From positions 62,001-126,000 of the forward strand of contig VZTG01007658.1 of the NCBI GenBank assembly GCA_013397845.1: 64,000 bases of DNA, read 5' to 3'. This DNA is from Melanocharis versteri (lineage: Eukaryota > Chordata > Aves > Passeriformes > Melanocharitidae). The notes beneath the pieces were generated by a model. The model did not search any database. It worked only from the letters and a program-made list of their open reading frames with translations, and had not been told where the DNA came from. This document shows positions 1 to 14,402 of this stretch, piece after piece (within the stretch, counting starts at the first letter, position 1; the number at the start of each line of letters is the position of its first letter). Made by a program: the position numbers and the translations under genes.

Positions 1-3000
1 TTCTAAAGAAACATCTGTATTTACTTAAAATTTACTATGCTCCATGTGAGGTATGTTATAAACATCAGGTTGTGCTCCTTTGGTAAAGAAACAGAAGACA
101 GATAAAGTATACAAGTTATGGATTGTAAAATAACTAAAAAAAATGCCGCTTGGACTAGACAGAAGGGAAAAAATGCCACCCTGTCTATCATTAAAATATT
201 TATGCAAGAACTGCAGACTTTTTTTTTAATTCTATGAAAAACTATGAACTAAGCTCTCATGAGAAGCAGCTAACCTGACTCTTATCACAAGCCTGCATGT
301 CTGAAGAAACAGACTGTCTTGATACTTTTCTCTATTTATTATTAACTGCAGTGTTCTGAACAGCTGATGTTTTTTGAATCCAAAATTCAGACACGTCAGC
401 AGATGAACTACAGTACACCCAGTTATGTCAGTATTTTGCATGGCCTTTATCACTGGGCGTGAACAGTAACTTCCAGGCGTGTGAAACTCAGATTTAGATG
501 CAGTTCTCAGATAATCACAGTAACAAAAATTCCTCATACTTAAAAAGTAATTTATACATGGGGAATTATTGCCCTTTTTTTTAAGGAAATACTTTGTATA
601 AAATCAACCATCTTTGCAAAAGAATTGTTCTGATGCTCCCTTTTTAAAACCAGAAATGTTTTACCACGTTGCTCATAGTGTGTTCAGGGAAATTTTGCAT
701 AATGAAGTTCCCTTGGTTGTTTTCCTTTGTAATTCTGAAGACATGCTACAGTCCAATGAAAAAATACTTTCAAATTATACATTTCTGTGATTATCCATGA
801 GTTTACTAGAAATAAGAATTATAAATTTTGCATAACAGATGTTTCAAGATTATTAGTTCATTTTCCAGAAAATTAGTATCCAAGTGAGAAGATTTATATG
901 TTTAAGTAGGAATAGGCTCTGTTATATGCACAAAACTCATCTAGGCTGTCCTTGAGCAACCTTAGATATTCTCAAGGATTTGAATTACAATCTGTGTCAA
1001 TGATTCCCAGATTTCTTTCCTCCCCACTCACTTCCCTTTTGTTCACACTTGTAATTCAAACTGCTTCTACAGAATCTTCTTCAGATGTCCTCTTGCCAAA
1101 TGAAAATCAATGTGTCAAAACCATCTCTTCTCTCCTCCCAGCTCCTTCCCTCCTGTTTTGCTGTAACTGTCAACAATTCCACCACCCCCCTATTCAACAA
1201 GCCTTTGAGTACTGGTATCATTTTCAGCTCTTCTCCACTTGCAAAGCTCCACACACACAAGTACATGCTTAATGTTAACCCTACTGCCTTCCCTAAAATC
1301 TCTCTGCAGCAAAGTTTCGAAATAGACATCAAATAAACATCAAGTGCCACAGACTGTCTGAATGAAACAAGGATTTACCAGCCACAGAAAGCATTACCTA
1401 AATCTGATAGATAAGAAAATGAAAATCCTTAGTCCTGGAAAACAGGCTGTATTTGCTTGCTCATATAAATTATTAATCTTCTGGTTTTCTACACACAGGT
1501 ATAGAAAAATGGGAATGATACACAATGTGAAACAATCATTAGCAAGACAACAATAATTTAGGCACTTACTGAAAAAGAAAATGCCATCTGTCTTAAGCAA
1601 GCCTGCCTACTGTGAAAGTCTTAACACACTATCTTACACAACTCTTATTTCACAGTTTGAAGACAGTAATGTCTTTATAACAGAACATATAACCAAACTA
1701 GCCCAAATTACTGGACTCGTTTAATCACTCAGTCATCTTAGTTCTCTTTACTATTCACACACCTTTACTTGGCACATGGGCACAAGCCCTTTGATTACAA
1801 CCTTTACATCTAACCCTAGAACATAATTAAGATGAAAGTCTTTCTTTCAGATATAATTTCAAAGTCATTTTCTGTTTTGAATGAGAGAAAAAAAAAAAAC
1901 CACAACGGAAACTCAACTGCATTTTTACTCGATTTTAGAGTCCCTGGACTTCACTTCACTGGCATCTTCTTGAAGCAAACATTTTCCTAGGCAAGAACAA
2001 CATGCACTCAAACATAGGGCTAAAAAATTTACATTGTATACAGCATGAAAGAAAAGATATTTAATCTTGTTTCCTTTGGTCCATCTTAATCCAACACAAA
2101 CATGTGAAAGATACTTCCTCCTGTTGAGGTAGCAAAGGGATCCATTGTGATCTTTATGATTTAAGAAATTTTTCAAAACAAGAAACTGTAATGTATATTG
2201 TGCATTATGAAATGTTAAAGTTGAAAGAGGCTATCCTAGTTTTCACAGAAAGGCAACATTTTCAAATACAAGAGACAATCTTCTATGTATATTTAAATTT
2301 TTTAAAAAACCCCATTGCTTCCAGCATCTTACACAAGTTGGTTGAAATAAGATCATCAAGCCTTAACACTTAGTAAAATTTTCACTCTTTAAAGTCAGCA
2401 ATTGCTCTCATCTTCTTATCTGGCTCCAGCTTTTTTTCATGCAGCTGGACTGCACGCAGCAGTGCACTTCAGAACCATAGCATGAAGCAGAGAGGGGTTT
2501 TATGAAATTACCAAACAAAAAGTGTCAAGAAATTCAAACCCACTCATCAGGAAACTGAAAAAGACAAAGAAAACAAACAACCCTCCCGCCTCCCCCCAGA
2601 CAGTGACAGCTTGTTTTATATCAGATAAGCACCATCAACCTTATGCTAAATTTCTTAGTTATTTTTATATGGAACTATATGTTATTCACTGACTGTCAAG
2701 AAGGCTGAGATGTGTTATAGATACTTAACACTTATCTAGCATCAATGGGAAAAATCTTGCCTAATCTCAGTATTTCTCAACCATTAAGCAATATAATTCC
2801 CTCAGCACTGATTACAAAAAAAAATCCATGAAAATATTTTCAACTTACAGGATATGATCACTCCTGAAGGGTGCACTTGACCGATGATTTTTGACTGAGA
2901 AAATAGTTTCCAGAAGGAGATGATTCACATAAACCCAAAATTTCATGGAATATAGCACAGGGGATTTTTGAGGGGGGAAAAACATTCTCAAGAGATTAAG

Positions 3001-6000
3001 TGTTGTTTCTACTGTCTTTGAACTTATCATTTCCTAGTTAAAGGATGCTTTCATTGTCTGCTGCTCACATCTTCATAAGGACCATCTGAGTGTGTCATTT
3101 TGCAGGCTATCTTCCCCTCTGTGACTCAGTGAGAGCTCTCTGTCAGTTCAGCTCATAAATAGGGCAAACAAGCACGGAGACATAAGGGAATATAAGTACA
3201 ACTAATTACTGACTTGTTTTAGTTTCAGCCAAACTTGGACATCATCCTAGTATTTTCTTCACATAAGCCATCATGTCACATGTTCAGGCAAAGTAAGGAA
3301 CATTTATTTTCTAAACATTAGAAGGGACTAATAATGACTTAGCTGTCCAGCTCCTCAGCTTTTACTGATGGTATTTACATCCACGTTTCCTACCAGGGAG
3401 CCCATTTGAATCAAGCTTGATTATTTGTAGCACGAAGAGGTGGGGGGAGAGCCAGTCCCAGCCCCAGCCTGTACACAGGCTCCATATTTTTGGAAACAGG
3501 CTATGGTTTGGAAGAAAACGCACTCACTCCATGTCAGCACAGCACTGGAACACAGGTCAGAAACTAATCTCCCCTCAACTGAGAAAAGCCTTCCATCAGG
3601 CACAACTGCTCAGACAGCAGTTCCACCCATAGATTTTGCAGCAGAAAAGATGTAAGTGACAACACACTAACCCACCCCTAGCAAGATGATGTGCTGGAAA
3701 ACCATAACACCACCATCAGCAAAGTCCTCACTAGTACACTTTTAAAAACCTTTTTTATGCTGTTTGCTGGTCAATCTTGAAGATTCAAAAGCTACTTTTG
3801 TATTTATTTAGGGTGGTGGAGTGGGCTTGTTGTTTCTTCCCTGTTGGTTTTGGTGCACTTTTAAAAAACAGCTCTTTCTTTTGTTTTCCTTGCAGGTGGT
3901 TGGTACAGAAGTTAAACAAATGCTTTATAGAACCCTCATACATTTAAAGATCATTCAAAGAAAATCCAAAAACACAACTGTGAAGAATATGAAGGCAGTG
4001 CACTGAAAAAGCCCAAAACAGCAGCAGTTAAGCTAAAGAGAGTAAGAGCACTAGAGAGAAAAACACAAATGGAAATTTCTGTATTTGCAAAAAGACATAA
4101 CATAGTGAAGAGTCACATGGAGTAATTATTCCTTTACTATTTTGTTCCACTGGGAAAAGAATTCTTATATTTAAGTGAAGCTTACTTTCGTTGGTTTTGG
4201 TTGTTGACTTTTGGTTGCTTCTGCAGGACATTCATATGCTGGCAAATTTTTAGAGCCTTACATTTTCCTCCAATTTAAATAATGGTCTTGTCATTCAAAT
4301 GCATTTTAAATTACAGTATTTTTATGCTTCATATACTAGCAACACTCATAAAAATGTCATAATTTCATTAATTGAGGCACAGAGCCCGTATTGGAGGAGT
4401 ACAATGACTAGACAAGTTAGAAACAAGCATTCTCCTAAATTTCAGACTTGTGTTCTTTTATTCAAAATCTTTTCAGTGTCAGCACAAAGAAACATCCTAT
4501 CTTTCTCAACATCGATCATCTGGACAAGCTCATGATTTCGCTTAGCACAATAGCATCCACATTAATAAAAAAAAATTCAAATCCTTTCAAACCAAGTACA
4601 TTCCAAAATCAAGTTAAGGAAGAAAATAGCACTTGTGTAGAAACAAACAATTGAACACAATACTTGGCTTTTGTTCCCTTGCTAGATTTATTGAGAAGGT
4701 AGAAGCCAAAATTATTTTCTTTTTTGTTGTTTTTGTTTTAATTTAATGCCAATATCTAGAAAAAACCATCTGGTTACTCTACACAATATTAAAACTAAAA
4801 TTGCCAGAGAACAGAACATCTGTCATAAAGAGTACTGAATGTACCTCTCAACTTTCTCAGGTTTTATTTTCAAAATTATTTGGGCTGTTTGCTGCTTACT
4901 TTAATGTCTTTCCATAGAGAGGCAATTCTTGCACAGGAATCAGTCTTGGATCTAAGTCACCTACTCTCACCACCAGCTCAGTGACCCCAAAGCCTCATGT
5001 TTTTTGAGGGACATAATTACTGTTAATTTGCCCTGACTGTAGAGAATAATTTAAATATCTAGGCTTTGAGAAACACTGAGATCTGAAAGGTGTTTTGAAG
5101 TATTTTTTCTTGGTGGTACATTGTAATACATATGTTATGGCACTAGAAGAACAAAAAATTAAAAAACCCAAGCCAACCAGCATTCTCCATCCTGGCTTTT
5201 CCTACAGGATGCAGCCATCATCAGGATTATTCTAGTTTTTAAACAGAAATTGAATTAATCTGGATCATCATACAAGATTTTTGTGTAACTCAATGCTTAC
5301 ATGTTTTTGTTATAAATTGAGGCAAATAACTGATGACTTCATCTCAATTAGATTATAGAGTAAAGCTCAAAATTCCATATGCATTAAAAAAATCACACAT
5401 GTGAATAGATTTCCTTTTTGTTATGTCAACATAGACTACAGATTGCAGCTGCTAAAACATGGAAATTGCAGCACAATTTTCAGAATTAGTATCAGACCAA
5501 AAACAAAAAGGAGGGAAGATATCTAAAGATCACATTTATTTTGGCCATTTCTTCTAAAACATTCTGGGGTTTACTACGCTAAACAAATTTAATAACATTT
5601 TATTTTTTTCCCTCTTTTTTTCTTACATTTAGCTCTCCTCCATCAGAATGAATTAAAAAAAGAAGAAGAAAATTAGCTTTAATAATCTTATTGTAGGTTC
5701 CTTTGAATGTCTGAGAACAAGTAGTTTAATTCATGAGACCCATTCCCCAGGTGGTATGCATCATTAAAATACTACTGATTACACTGGAGCAATGCCATTA
5801 ACATCTAACAAGTCCTTGAACTAGGAAAATTCATAACAAATGAGAAAGCTAACAGATTAACAAGCAGAGTACTTTAGTGAAATATTGAAGAAAATCTGTA
5901 CAAATGGTCATGTTATATATATTTGCAATTTGGCAAAAAGTCCTGAGAACTTAGAAATGTCTGAAAGCCCGAGATGAGGGACAAGTTGCCCTAACAAGTA

Positions 6001-7464
6001 AACCCACTATATTTTATAAGAAGTTCTGCAGTGTTACAAGAGTAGTAAAAGCTTTTTTGTCCTTGTAAGCTGTTGGTCCAATGCAGCATCTACTGCAAAC
6101 ATGCAAATAATCAGATGAAGACGGAACAGCAGCAAGGCAGCCCATTACACAAAGCAGAAAATGAGAAAATTCAGTAGCTACTGTGCATAGCAAAGTGTCT
6201 ACACACCACATTAATCCTTCTGAAGATTAATCTTTCATAAATAAAATAATTCTGATATCTGTTTTGCTCATGGCTGTGGCAAAGTACAGGTTAAATTTTA
6301 TTGCGACAATCCTTTCGTCTTGCAACCCAATACTGTGTGTCCAGCTATAAATACAAAAGCAAACGCCTAAGGAGTTTAAGTCTGTTTACCAGTAAGACTT
6401 GTAGTAAAGGGGGTTTCGAATTTGCTCAATATTCTTTTGTTCTAACAGCTTCAAGTTTTTAAGAATGATTCTAAAGCAACAGGTTGATGCATCAGAAAAC
6501 AGATAATTTGTTATTATCTGCCTACATAGAAATGCTTGCAAATAGGAGTGAGCAGACAATATCATAAACTTGGGTGTGATCTTAGGATACTACTTCACCT
6601 AAAATAGCAATAGGACAAGGGAACAGGCATCACTGTCCTCAGAGCAGTCTCCGTGGCTCGGCTGCCAGCTCTCTGGGTCTGGGAGGGTATGACAGTGGTC
6701 TCAGCACACACTGACAATCATGATGATTGTTTTACTCAATGGCCAAACTTCTTTTAGCTTTAACAGGCTAACTTTTCATCTCTTTCCATACCTGTATACT
6801 TCTCATGTTGAACATGATGCCCATGTGATATGACTAATTATAAACCACAGTTTACTGTGATTCAACGGAAGTGTCTAAATGAAAAATGTTTTATGAAAGG
6901 TACTTTCATTAAATGTTCTCTCCCTTTATTTATTAGTGTATATCATTGCAAAGTTTTTGACTGAGGCTTGTTCCAAACGTGACAGGAAATTTTATTTGCC
7001 ATACTATAACTATCATTGCTTAACGAATTAATTCTAATGGGAAGGGGGGAGAAAACCCCTCTAAATAAATCCTCCAATAACCACATCCCATCTTAGTCAT
7101 AAATACTTCCTGGAATGCATACATTATATACTTCAAATATTACCGCTTAAGGGATTTTGCTTCTTGGTCTATGTCCATGTGCTGCCTCTTTTGACAAATA
7201 TCACAAACAAAGCTTAGTTGTCCTGACTAAACAGCAAGTACATAAACCATTAATTCATGACTCTACAAGTGGATACAAAAACATATATCTGCAATTTGCA
7301 CAAATCATGCTTTATGTTGTTAAGTTATTAAAGAAATTAAACAGTCACAGGCCTGGAGTTGTCTTCTATAGTCTTTTCCAAAGGCATAAAACATACAGAC
7401 TAAAGGACAATTCTCAGGACAGAAAAGGGTCAGGAGTGTACACAAGTGAGTGGGCAGGAGAAGG
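1..7464. other. Unique AT-rich non-coding DNA, no gene seen
   Basis: No open frame here exceeds about 105 codons until the one that runs into the CR1-like element near 7490. None resembles a known protein, and the short frames overlap on both strands, as chance frames do in AT-rich DNA. No RNA gene or clear interspersed repeat was recognised. Small features visible by eye are a 7-bp inverted repeat around a 3-nt centre at 6714-6730 and a 10-bp palindrome GAGAGCTCTC near 3131. A TGACTCAG (AP-1-like) motif lies near 3122, about 35 bp upstream of a TATA-like CATAAATAGGG; this could be chance. Confidence 0.6.
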
Positions 7465-8235
7465 CATATTTCTCTTATTGATCAATGACCTGGAGAAGGG
7501 AGAGAATTTCCCAGTCTGTGGATATCATCATACCCTTTCACACAGCCAAATGCCACGCTGTGCCAAGTAGCTCAAGTGGCCAAACTCTGTGAGCAGGGAA
7601 AACCATGGCCGAAAAACTTCCATGTAAATAAGTGCAAGAGAAGACACTGCAGGAAAGGGAGTGGGAAACACAGATGGGGTGGAGGCAGAGACAATTTAAA
7701 CCATGCCATGATGACACTGAAATTGGGACTGGCAGTTACAGCTTAAGAAAAAGGACACTGGAATCATCACTGTCTCTTCTCTGAAATCAGTGACTCAGAC
7801 AGTGACAGCCAAAAAAGCTAACAGATCATCAGATGTCACTCAGGAAGGGTATGAAAAACAAGTTCTTCATTTTGTAACTGTAAAAATCTTGCTATATCCA
7901 CATTCTGAGTGTAGGTCTGGTCACCTTGGAGAAGAAGAGCAAAGAAAAGGATGTAATCAACTTAGAAGAGGCCCATGAAAGGCAGCTGAAACTATCAAGT
8001 GGATGCAATAACTGCCTTATAAGTAGAGACCTAAACAGACTGGGAAAACTCAGGGGGAAAAGGGAAGACTGGAAGTGTGCAAATATAATCATGGTTCAGA
8101 GAAACCTTCCACTAATTTATGATCTGAAATCTGGAAACAGATAAAGGACAGAGTTGTACTCTCTAAGATGCCAAAACAACAGTTCTGGATGCTGAGGAAG
8201 TAGCAAGGGCATTCCGTCATGGGAGAAAAAAAAGA
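7465..8235 (+). mobile_element. Ancient CR1-L-like non-LTR retrotransposon remnant
   Basis: This stretch can be followed, with many substitutions and indels, along the 3' end of the reverse-transcriptase ORF and the downstream region of old CR1-L-type LINEs. Around 7490-7500 the + strand still encodes INDLEKGE, matching the 'INDL-D/E-G-E' block that follows the RT core in CR1. Near 7730-7830 the order 'gggactggcagttacagctt..., ggaatcat..., tctctgaaatcagtga, acagccaaaaaagctaacag' follows the consensus. At 7890-7925 'atatccacattctgagtgtaggtctggtcacc' corresponds to the block preceding the conserved WS/P motif in older CR1 families, and 7930-8000 retains 'aagaaaaggatgtaatcaacttagaagag'. The reading frame is broken throughout, so no protein is made. 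The boundaries are approximate. The divergence suggests an old, possibly pre-avian insertion. The alternative is another CR1 subfamily of similar age. Confidence 0.62.
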
Positions 8236-8329
8236 AAAAAAAGGTTGGAGAATTCCAAACAATTTAATTGATTGTGAATTAACAATGGTTCCTTTTGTTT
8301 TGCTGCTCCTCAGTTCTTAATCTACTTCT

Positions 8330-8850
8330 TTGGTGTGAGTTCCTCCACTGGCCACTGTCACTTTGAGTGTGGCACCTCCTCCTAGGCTTCCTCTGAAGTC
8401 TTGTTCAGAGAGATTTTCATTCCTGCCCCTGCTCAGAAACCTCCTCCAGGCCTTTCATCTCTCCTGTTTCTCCTCCTTTCCTTGACATCTCTTGTTCTCT
8501 ACTCCTCCTGTTTTTTCTTGTTTCTCCCTTGCCCCTGCTCAGAGGTCCCTCCTGCCCTGGCATTATCTCTTGCACCTCATGTTTCTCTAGCCAAGGGGAT
8601 ACTGCCCTTTCTTAAACAGATTTTTCCAGAAGCACCACAGACTTCTGCCTGGGCCAGTTCTGGTGCACAGGATGTCCATTGCAGAGCCAGGAGTGTCTGG
8701 CACAGACAGTCCTTGACCCACACGCAGAGGTCTCCCTGCTACCAAGCTCCTGTCCAAGACACAGAGAGAGCAGGAACTATTCAATCTGTGTTCATCCTCA
8801 CTGGCCTCTCCTTGACAGTGTTGGAGGCACCCATGGGCTTTACACAGTAA
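8330..8850. other. GC-richer pyrimidine-biased block of unknown origin
   Basis: The + strand is visibly richer in C and T than its flanks, with repeated TCTCCTG, CCTCCT and CCCCTGCTCAG motifs; 'CCCCTGCTCAGA' occurs twice, near 8427 and 8532. A frame of about 149 codons is open on + (8401-8850), but its product is a low-complexity Leu/Ser/Pro-rich sequence with no recognisable domain. It may be a decayed LTR or another repeat, or simply a low-complexity region. No terminal repeat or target duplication was found. Confidence 0.3.
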
Positions 8851-11800
8851 GCAATTTTTCTGGGTTTGACTATGCTGTCAGCCATGAAAAATGTCAAGGC
8901 TCCTTTAAACCAAAACCATGGCCTGAGGCAAATATGAATACATGCATTTGTTCAGAGCTTTGATAAAGTCTTAATTTCACATATGAAGTTTCTGCAAAAT
9001 CCATTTATCTACATTTGCCTTACCTAAGTATATATGCTGACCCCACAAGAATTTTAAATAGCTGGGAAAATTAGCATTTTAAAAATCCAAAAGAAATGGT
9101 TATCCATCACAACAAAATTGTACTATTCTTTCTTACCAAGTTTTGAACATCTTAATTACTATGCTCCAGAAGGAATGGCCAATCCCCAGCCTCGTAATAG
9201 CATTTGAATTTCCATCAGCACACAACCTCCATTTGCACACAAATTAAATAAAAATAGATTTGTAAAGTAGTGTAGCTAAAACCATCTTATTTTTCTACCT
9301 TTTAACATATTTTAACAAAATAATTTGTTTCAATGTCTATTTTAAAGATTTACCAAAGCACTCGTGATAGAAATTCCCATAGCTATAAATTTCCTTATAC
9401 TATTTCAATAATTTTCTCATCTAAAAGAAAACTTGCAGCTGTTGTGTTTTGAAAAATTTTGGCAGGGATGTATTTGTATGTTGTGAATGATGTCACCATC
9501 TTGTGACAAGCTACAGAATGCTTTTGGCTGGGTCAGACTTTGTCTGGGCCACAATTATCTACATTTATTTTAAACTCTTAATTGAAATACGTCTTTGAAA
9601 TAAACGTGCATGCAGACATACAGCCATGAAAAGTAATCCTTTTGCTTGCTTCATTTGACTAGCTAATTCATGGTACCAAACAATACCATATGTTTCTTCT
9701 CAATAGATGCATTTCACTAACACATAGGATCAGACAGATTAACATGGAAGCTGGGTTTTCATCTTCACCTCTTGAAAAATGTTTTCCCAGCACATATTGT
9801 GTCTCAAATAATTGTTTTCTGCAAGGAGAATTTTGTTCTAAACAGGGCTGATCCATTATATCAGTTTTAACAGTCAGCAAAGACATTTGCATAAGGTCTC
9901 GAATAGGAGAGACAGGAAAAATCACCATAAAAGCAGAAGCTGTGTGAGAAGCTCAGGGGAAAAAAGACCATGCAGCTGTCAGGCATCCCTCCAAAAGGGC
10001 TGGGCATAAAGAAGGAGAAGTGGAAGCACAACAGAATGGGAGGCTGAAGATTGACCAGGCTGCCACCTCTGCAGAATTGAATTTTGCCATCTCCAGGCCT
10101 TTAACTAAATAAGTTAATTCAATTTGTTTAATGAGCTGGAAAGCTTCTAACAAACCTTGCTTTTAAACGCCTGGTCAGGAATATAGATATCTTTCCAGAG
10201 CATTAAATTCTACTACTTGGAGAGAAGAGGAAATGTTCCCTTGGGATAGCAATTAAGGGTGGCAAGGGATAGAAAAGGACACAGTCCAGTCAGGAACCTT
10301 AGCAAGGCAAAGCGTTTTTCATCGGAGCATCCAGTCTTTTCAGAAATGTCGATTACCTTTCCGGTCTCCAGACACACTCTGCCCTATTTGGGAGCAATCC
10401 AGTAGGAGGCTGGAAAACAAGTTTCCACTTACAAGGGTGTTTACGAATTTTTTTCACAAAGTTTTGATTTATTTTCTCAGAGAAGTAGATGAGGATTCTG
10501 CCCTTAGATTATTTTCCCCTTGAAAGATAACCATGAAGGAAAAATGTAAATCAATCTGATGGTATTATGTACAAGAAATCCCTCAGTATTTTTCTCAAAG
10601 TTTGTTTCCGCCCAAAAAAAAATTCACATTTTTTTTTTTTACTTCAAAAGACATTTACAGTGGCTGTAAAACTCACTGAGGAGATTGAAGGTATATGCTA
10701 ATCTTAGACTTTGAAAAGAAGCCTTGCTTCAACTCTATTCCAACTATTGCATGAATCTTGACAAATACAATTTTTGAAAGCACATAGAATTATAATTATA
10801 CAGAATTGTAATAAAATGTTCAGTACCTTTTTATTTCCTGAAGTGAGTGACATTTAAACAGCACACTCGACTCTCAGGAATTTCAGCAAATTACAGTTCC
10901 CCAAACAGAATATTTGATACCCATCTACCAGATTATGTTCCTCTCTGCACATTATCTGTTATCATCTAAAACAATAGTCTTGAAGAATTTATTTTAAAAT
11001 ATATTTGACCCTCCAAGTTCCAGTTTTATTTGTACTCTCTCAACTTGCCATAGTAATGAAGAAAAAGCAGACTCCACTATATCATTCAAAATTAATTATC
11101 CATACAAAACAAAAGTGATAATACAGAACATATTTCATATTCCAACAAATACTCAATGTCCTTGAAACTGTTTTCCAAGAGAGTTAAAACTATTAGTATG
11201 GGTTTGAGCAGTGCAAACTCTGACTAAAATAAAGTTGAAATACCTCTTGTCTCATCCCCAAAGAAACCATTCCACAAAGCAAGTCCTGTGCTGTAAACCA
11301 GCAGGTGCAGCTCTGGCAACCATATTCCATATTCCCAAATGCTTTGGGTCTCTCCAATGAAGAAGCCTCTCAAGCAAATGAGCAAAAAAAGAACCAGCTT
11401 TTTCCTTTCTTTTACTTTTTATTTTAAAAAAGATATTATTTCTGGTAATAACACACTTAATGAGATGGAGAAAGAAAATAAAATCCAAGTCCTATGGTTC
11501 TTAAGAACTAACTTCAAATGCAGCGTTTCTAGGATGTCAAGATTATGGAAAAACCAGCCTAGCTAAATATTTACAGCTGATCAATAAGACACAACATCAT
11601 TTCTTTTGCATTACATGTCAAGTCTGTGGTTCTGCAAACGTGCAAACCATTCAAAGCTGTCTGTTGTTCCTTTTCAACATTACTAAGCCTCATCTCCTAA
11701 AACACTGTAACAGAGTAGCTCTCAAGTCCTGCAAGCAGCATATAAGATCTTCTCTATAAATCAATTCTCACTTTCTGTGACATGACTTTCCTGGTAATAC

Positions 11801-14323
11801 ACTACACCAAGGAGCTGGAACACAGCAGGAATTACAAGACACTGCCCAGCGCTTGTCAGCAAATAGAAACTGGGCCACTTGGTAAAATGGTTTCCTGGCT
11901 GCTGATACAGCCCTAAGTCCAAGAGGAATAACAACATGGCATTAAAAATGCTGCATGAATAGACTTTTTATTAGGCATTAACTGTAAAAATTAGTAACTG
12001 ATCCTCTCTGCTGAAAGGACAAGTTGAAAATGCTCTATTTTTATGAATCTCTGACTGGTATGATAACAGCCCTGATACAACCCGCTGAAGTGATAACAGC
12101 CCCTTTTTTCCTGGCCAGACGCAAGAGAAACCATTCTGCTTGCAGGTAGAGAATGAGGCTACCAACTGTTTATCTCTGTTGGTGCTCTAATGTACCTGAA
12201 TTACAAGAGCAATATTACCTACTGTGGCAAGAGACAGGGAAGAAAAAAACTGAATTAGAACTCTATAGTAAGACATATTCACTGTGAATGCTATTACTAT
12301 TAGTAACCATGATCATTAAAATTTTGAACAGAGAAATGTATTTCTTTAATAATTAGCTAAACAATTGCAATTGATACTGATGCTGTTCATGCCGTTCTAC
12401 AATAAGATTTCAGATACGGAGACTTGAAAAAGAAAACATAAAACACTGCCCTACATACCAATTTTATTTGCTACATTGCAAATTTTTCAATTTTAATTCC
12501 ACTCTGTTTTCCTGTAACCTATGGAATAAAATCACTCCTCACTTCAGTCATTTCCAACTTCTGTCTCATTTTGCCTGCTACAAGAACTGTAAGTAATCAA
12601 AGTGCAACCCTCTTCATCACCTTCAATTCTTCCTCAAACTGTCCCATGAAGATCACTTATTTGCTCCAGCAGTGTTGCTGGGAAGTATGGAATGGGTGTA
12701 ACTCTACTATTCAGTTAGCATTATGAACCATCCATTGATAATTGTTTCATCAAGATATTCTTAAAAATAAAATCTTTTCCAGAAAACAGAGCCTTAGAAA
12801 ACTAATACAAAATTTAAAAAAACCAGAATATCTAGTTTTTTGAATGTGAAAATACATGAAGAAAAATGAAGTATTTAAAGTTTTTGCCTTCTGCATCTTC
12901 TTATTCTTTTGCCTTTTCATTTTGCTTGCTGCCACGTAGCGCTTTGAGACTTCACAGTTAAGAGCATCCCTAGATTTCAGTGCATTCCACCTTTTTTTCC
13001 TTTTGGATCTATTCATTTTCCAGATGCCATAGGAAACCCAGAACTGTAGTACCAGGAATGTGTCTTTATTTCTTATTGTAATACAGAGAAAACAATGGCT
13101 AAATTTCTCAAACACTTAAACCACTTCACAGTGTTCTGATCCCTTACTACATGCAGTAATCAATCCCCCAGATATTACAGCATAAGCAAATATTTTTAAC
13201 TTCCAGGCCCTTGTGGGACATTTGACATTGACTTGGGGAAGAAAACGGCACAGGCGGGGCAACTAAGCACCAGGAAATCTTTGAAGGAAGTCAATGCTCT
13301 ATTACATATACAGAGAAAAGCTTCTTTTTGATAGAACAGCTCAGAAACTTTAATTTTCTTGTCTCTTTCCATGGCAGAAGCAAGGCCTAGATGAAAGCCT
13401 AGATGTGATAATGCAGCCTGCTAGAACCAAGCTGCAGTGCTATGACAGAAAAGCACACTGCTCCTAAGAGCACCACTGAGCTGCATTGGACTTGAATACA
13501 GCGTTGCATTTAAAACACAGCGAAGATCTACTCTTGGCCACAATAAAAAACATGGAATTCTCATCTGTCTGCTGCCCATCACACACTGCTCTGGTTCTTT
13601 GAAAACGCAGAATAATAACTAAAAAAAGAAGACATTATTTTGAGGGAAGATGTTTGAAAAAGCCAGCTGTAGGTCTGTGTGAGTTGAAAACTTAGTGACC
13701 TTAGTCACTTAATTGATGGTCATCTCTTCTGAAATGTAAAAAAAAAAAACAACCAAACCCTAAAAATCTTTTCCCCTCCCCCCACATCTTTCACCTGGTT
13801 TTCTTTAAACTTAAATCCATTTCCAAATATAAAAAAATAAAAATATATAATTATCACACATCTGTTATGTATCAGAACAATTACTGTCACATCTGTTAGC
13901 ATTTCGTTTTCCCCAGCTCTTCATCCTGTCCCCTGGATTATGGTTTCTTTGAGATGAGACTAATTCGTTATGATGGGTTTTCTCTTTGCAGGTGTTCCTA
14001 TGGTGCCCAACTTACTCCAATTTTCTTAGAGTAGGCAGCCTTTTGGTCATGAGGAAAGTTCTGCTCATGATAATTACATGCGCAATGCACTAAATTGTAA
14101 CAGACAACTTTGCTTGGAAATGCATGAAAAATCAGGTCTCATATGGGAGAAATGCCAAGAAAAACAACCTCAGCTTTTCCACTAAAGTGACAGATACTAA
14201 ACCCACAATGAGAATCAATGAACTGCTCAAAATAATGAAAATTACTAACCACTTAGTCTCTCTATGCAGTTAATGTCCTCCATGTTCCCTATATCTCTAA
14301 GCACATACAAGACTTTACTTGTT
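8851..14323. other. Unique AT-rich non-coding DNA, no gene seen
   Basis: Only short overlapping frames are present. The longest, about 121 codons on - at 12750-13115, is a Lys/Phe-rich product of A/T-biased DNA. At 13384-13410 there is a tandem pair of CCTAGATG units. The stretch 9450-9650 is free of low-complexity sequence and includes an AAATAAACGTGCATGCAG motif. It is a reasonable place to look for cross-species conservation, but conservation cannot be judged from one sequence. Confidence 0.55.
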
Positions 14324-14402
14324 TAAAAAACAAAAAACAAAAAACCAACCAAAACAAAACAAAAACCCGAAACAAACCAAAACACCCCACAAAAATACCC
14401 CA
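14324..14402 (+). repeat. A/C-rich low-complexity tract
   Basis: About 80 bases consist almost only of A and C on the + strand, in irregular CAAAA, CCAA and ACCCC units. It is not a simple microsatellite with a fixed period. It could be the decayed A-rich tail of a retroposed sequence, but no retroposon body was recognised upstream. A short open Lys/Pro/Gln frame across it reflects composition only. Confidence 0.7.

Noticed and set aside
3895..4005. Strong acceptor-like TTTTCCTTGCAG at 3884-3895 followed by an open frame
   Set aside because: The frame is about 36 codons, Lys-rich, has no donor at its end and resembles no known protein.
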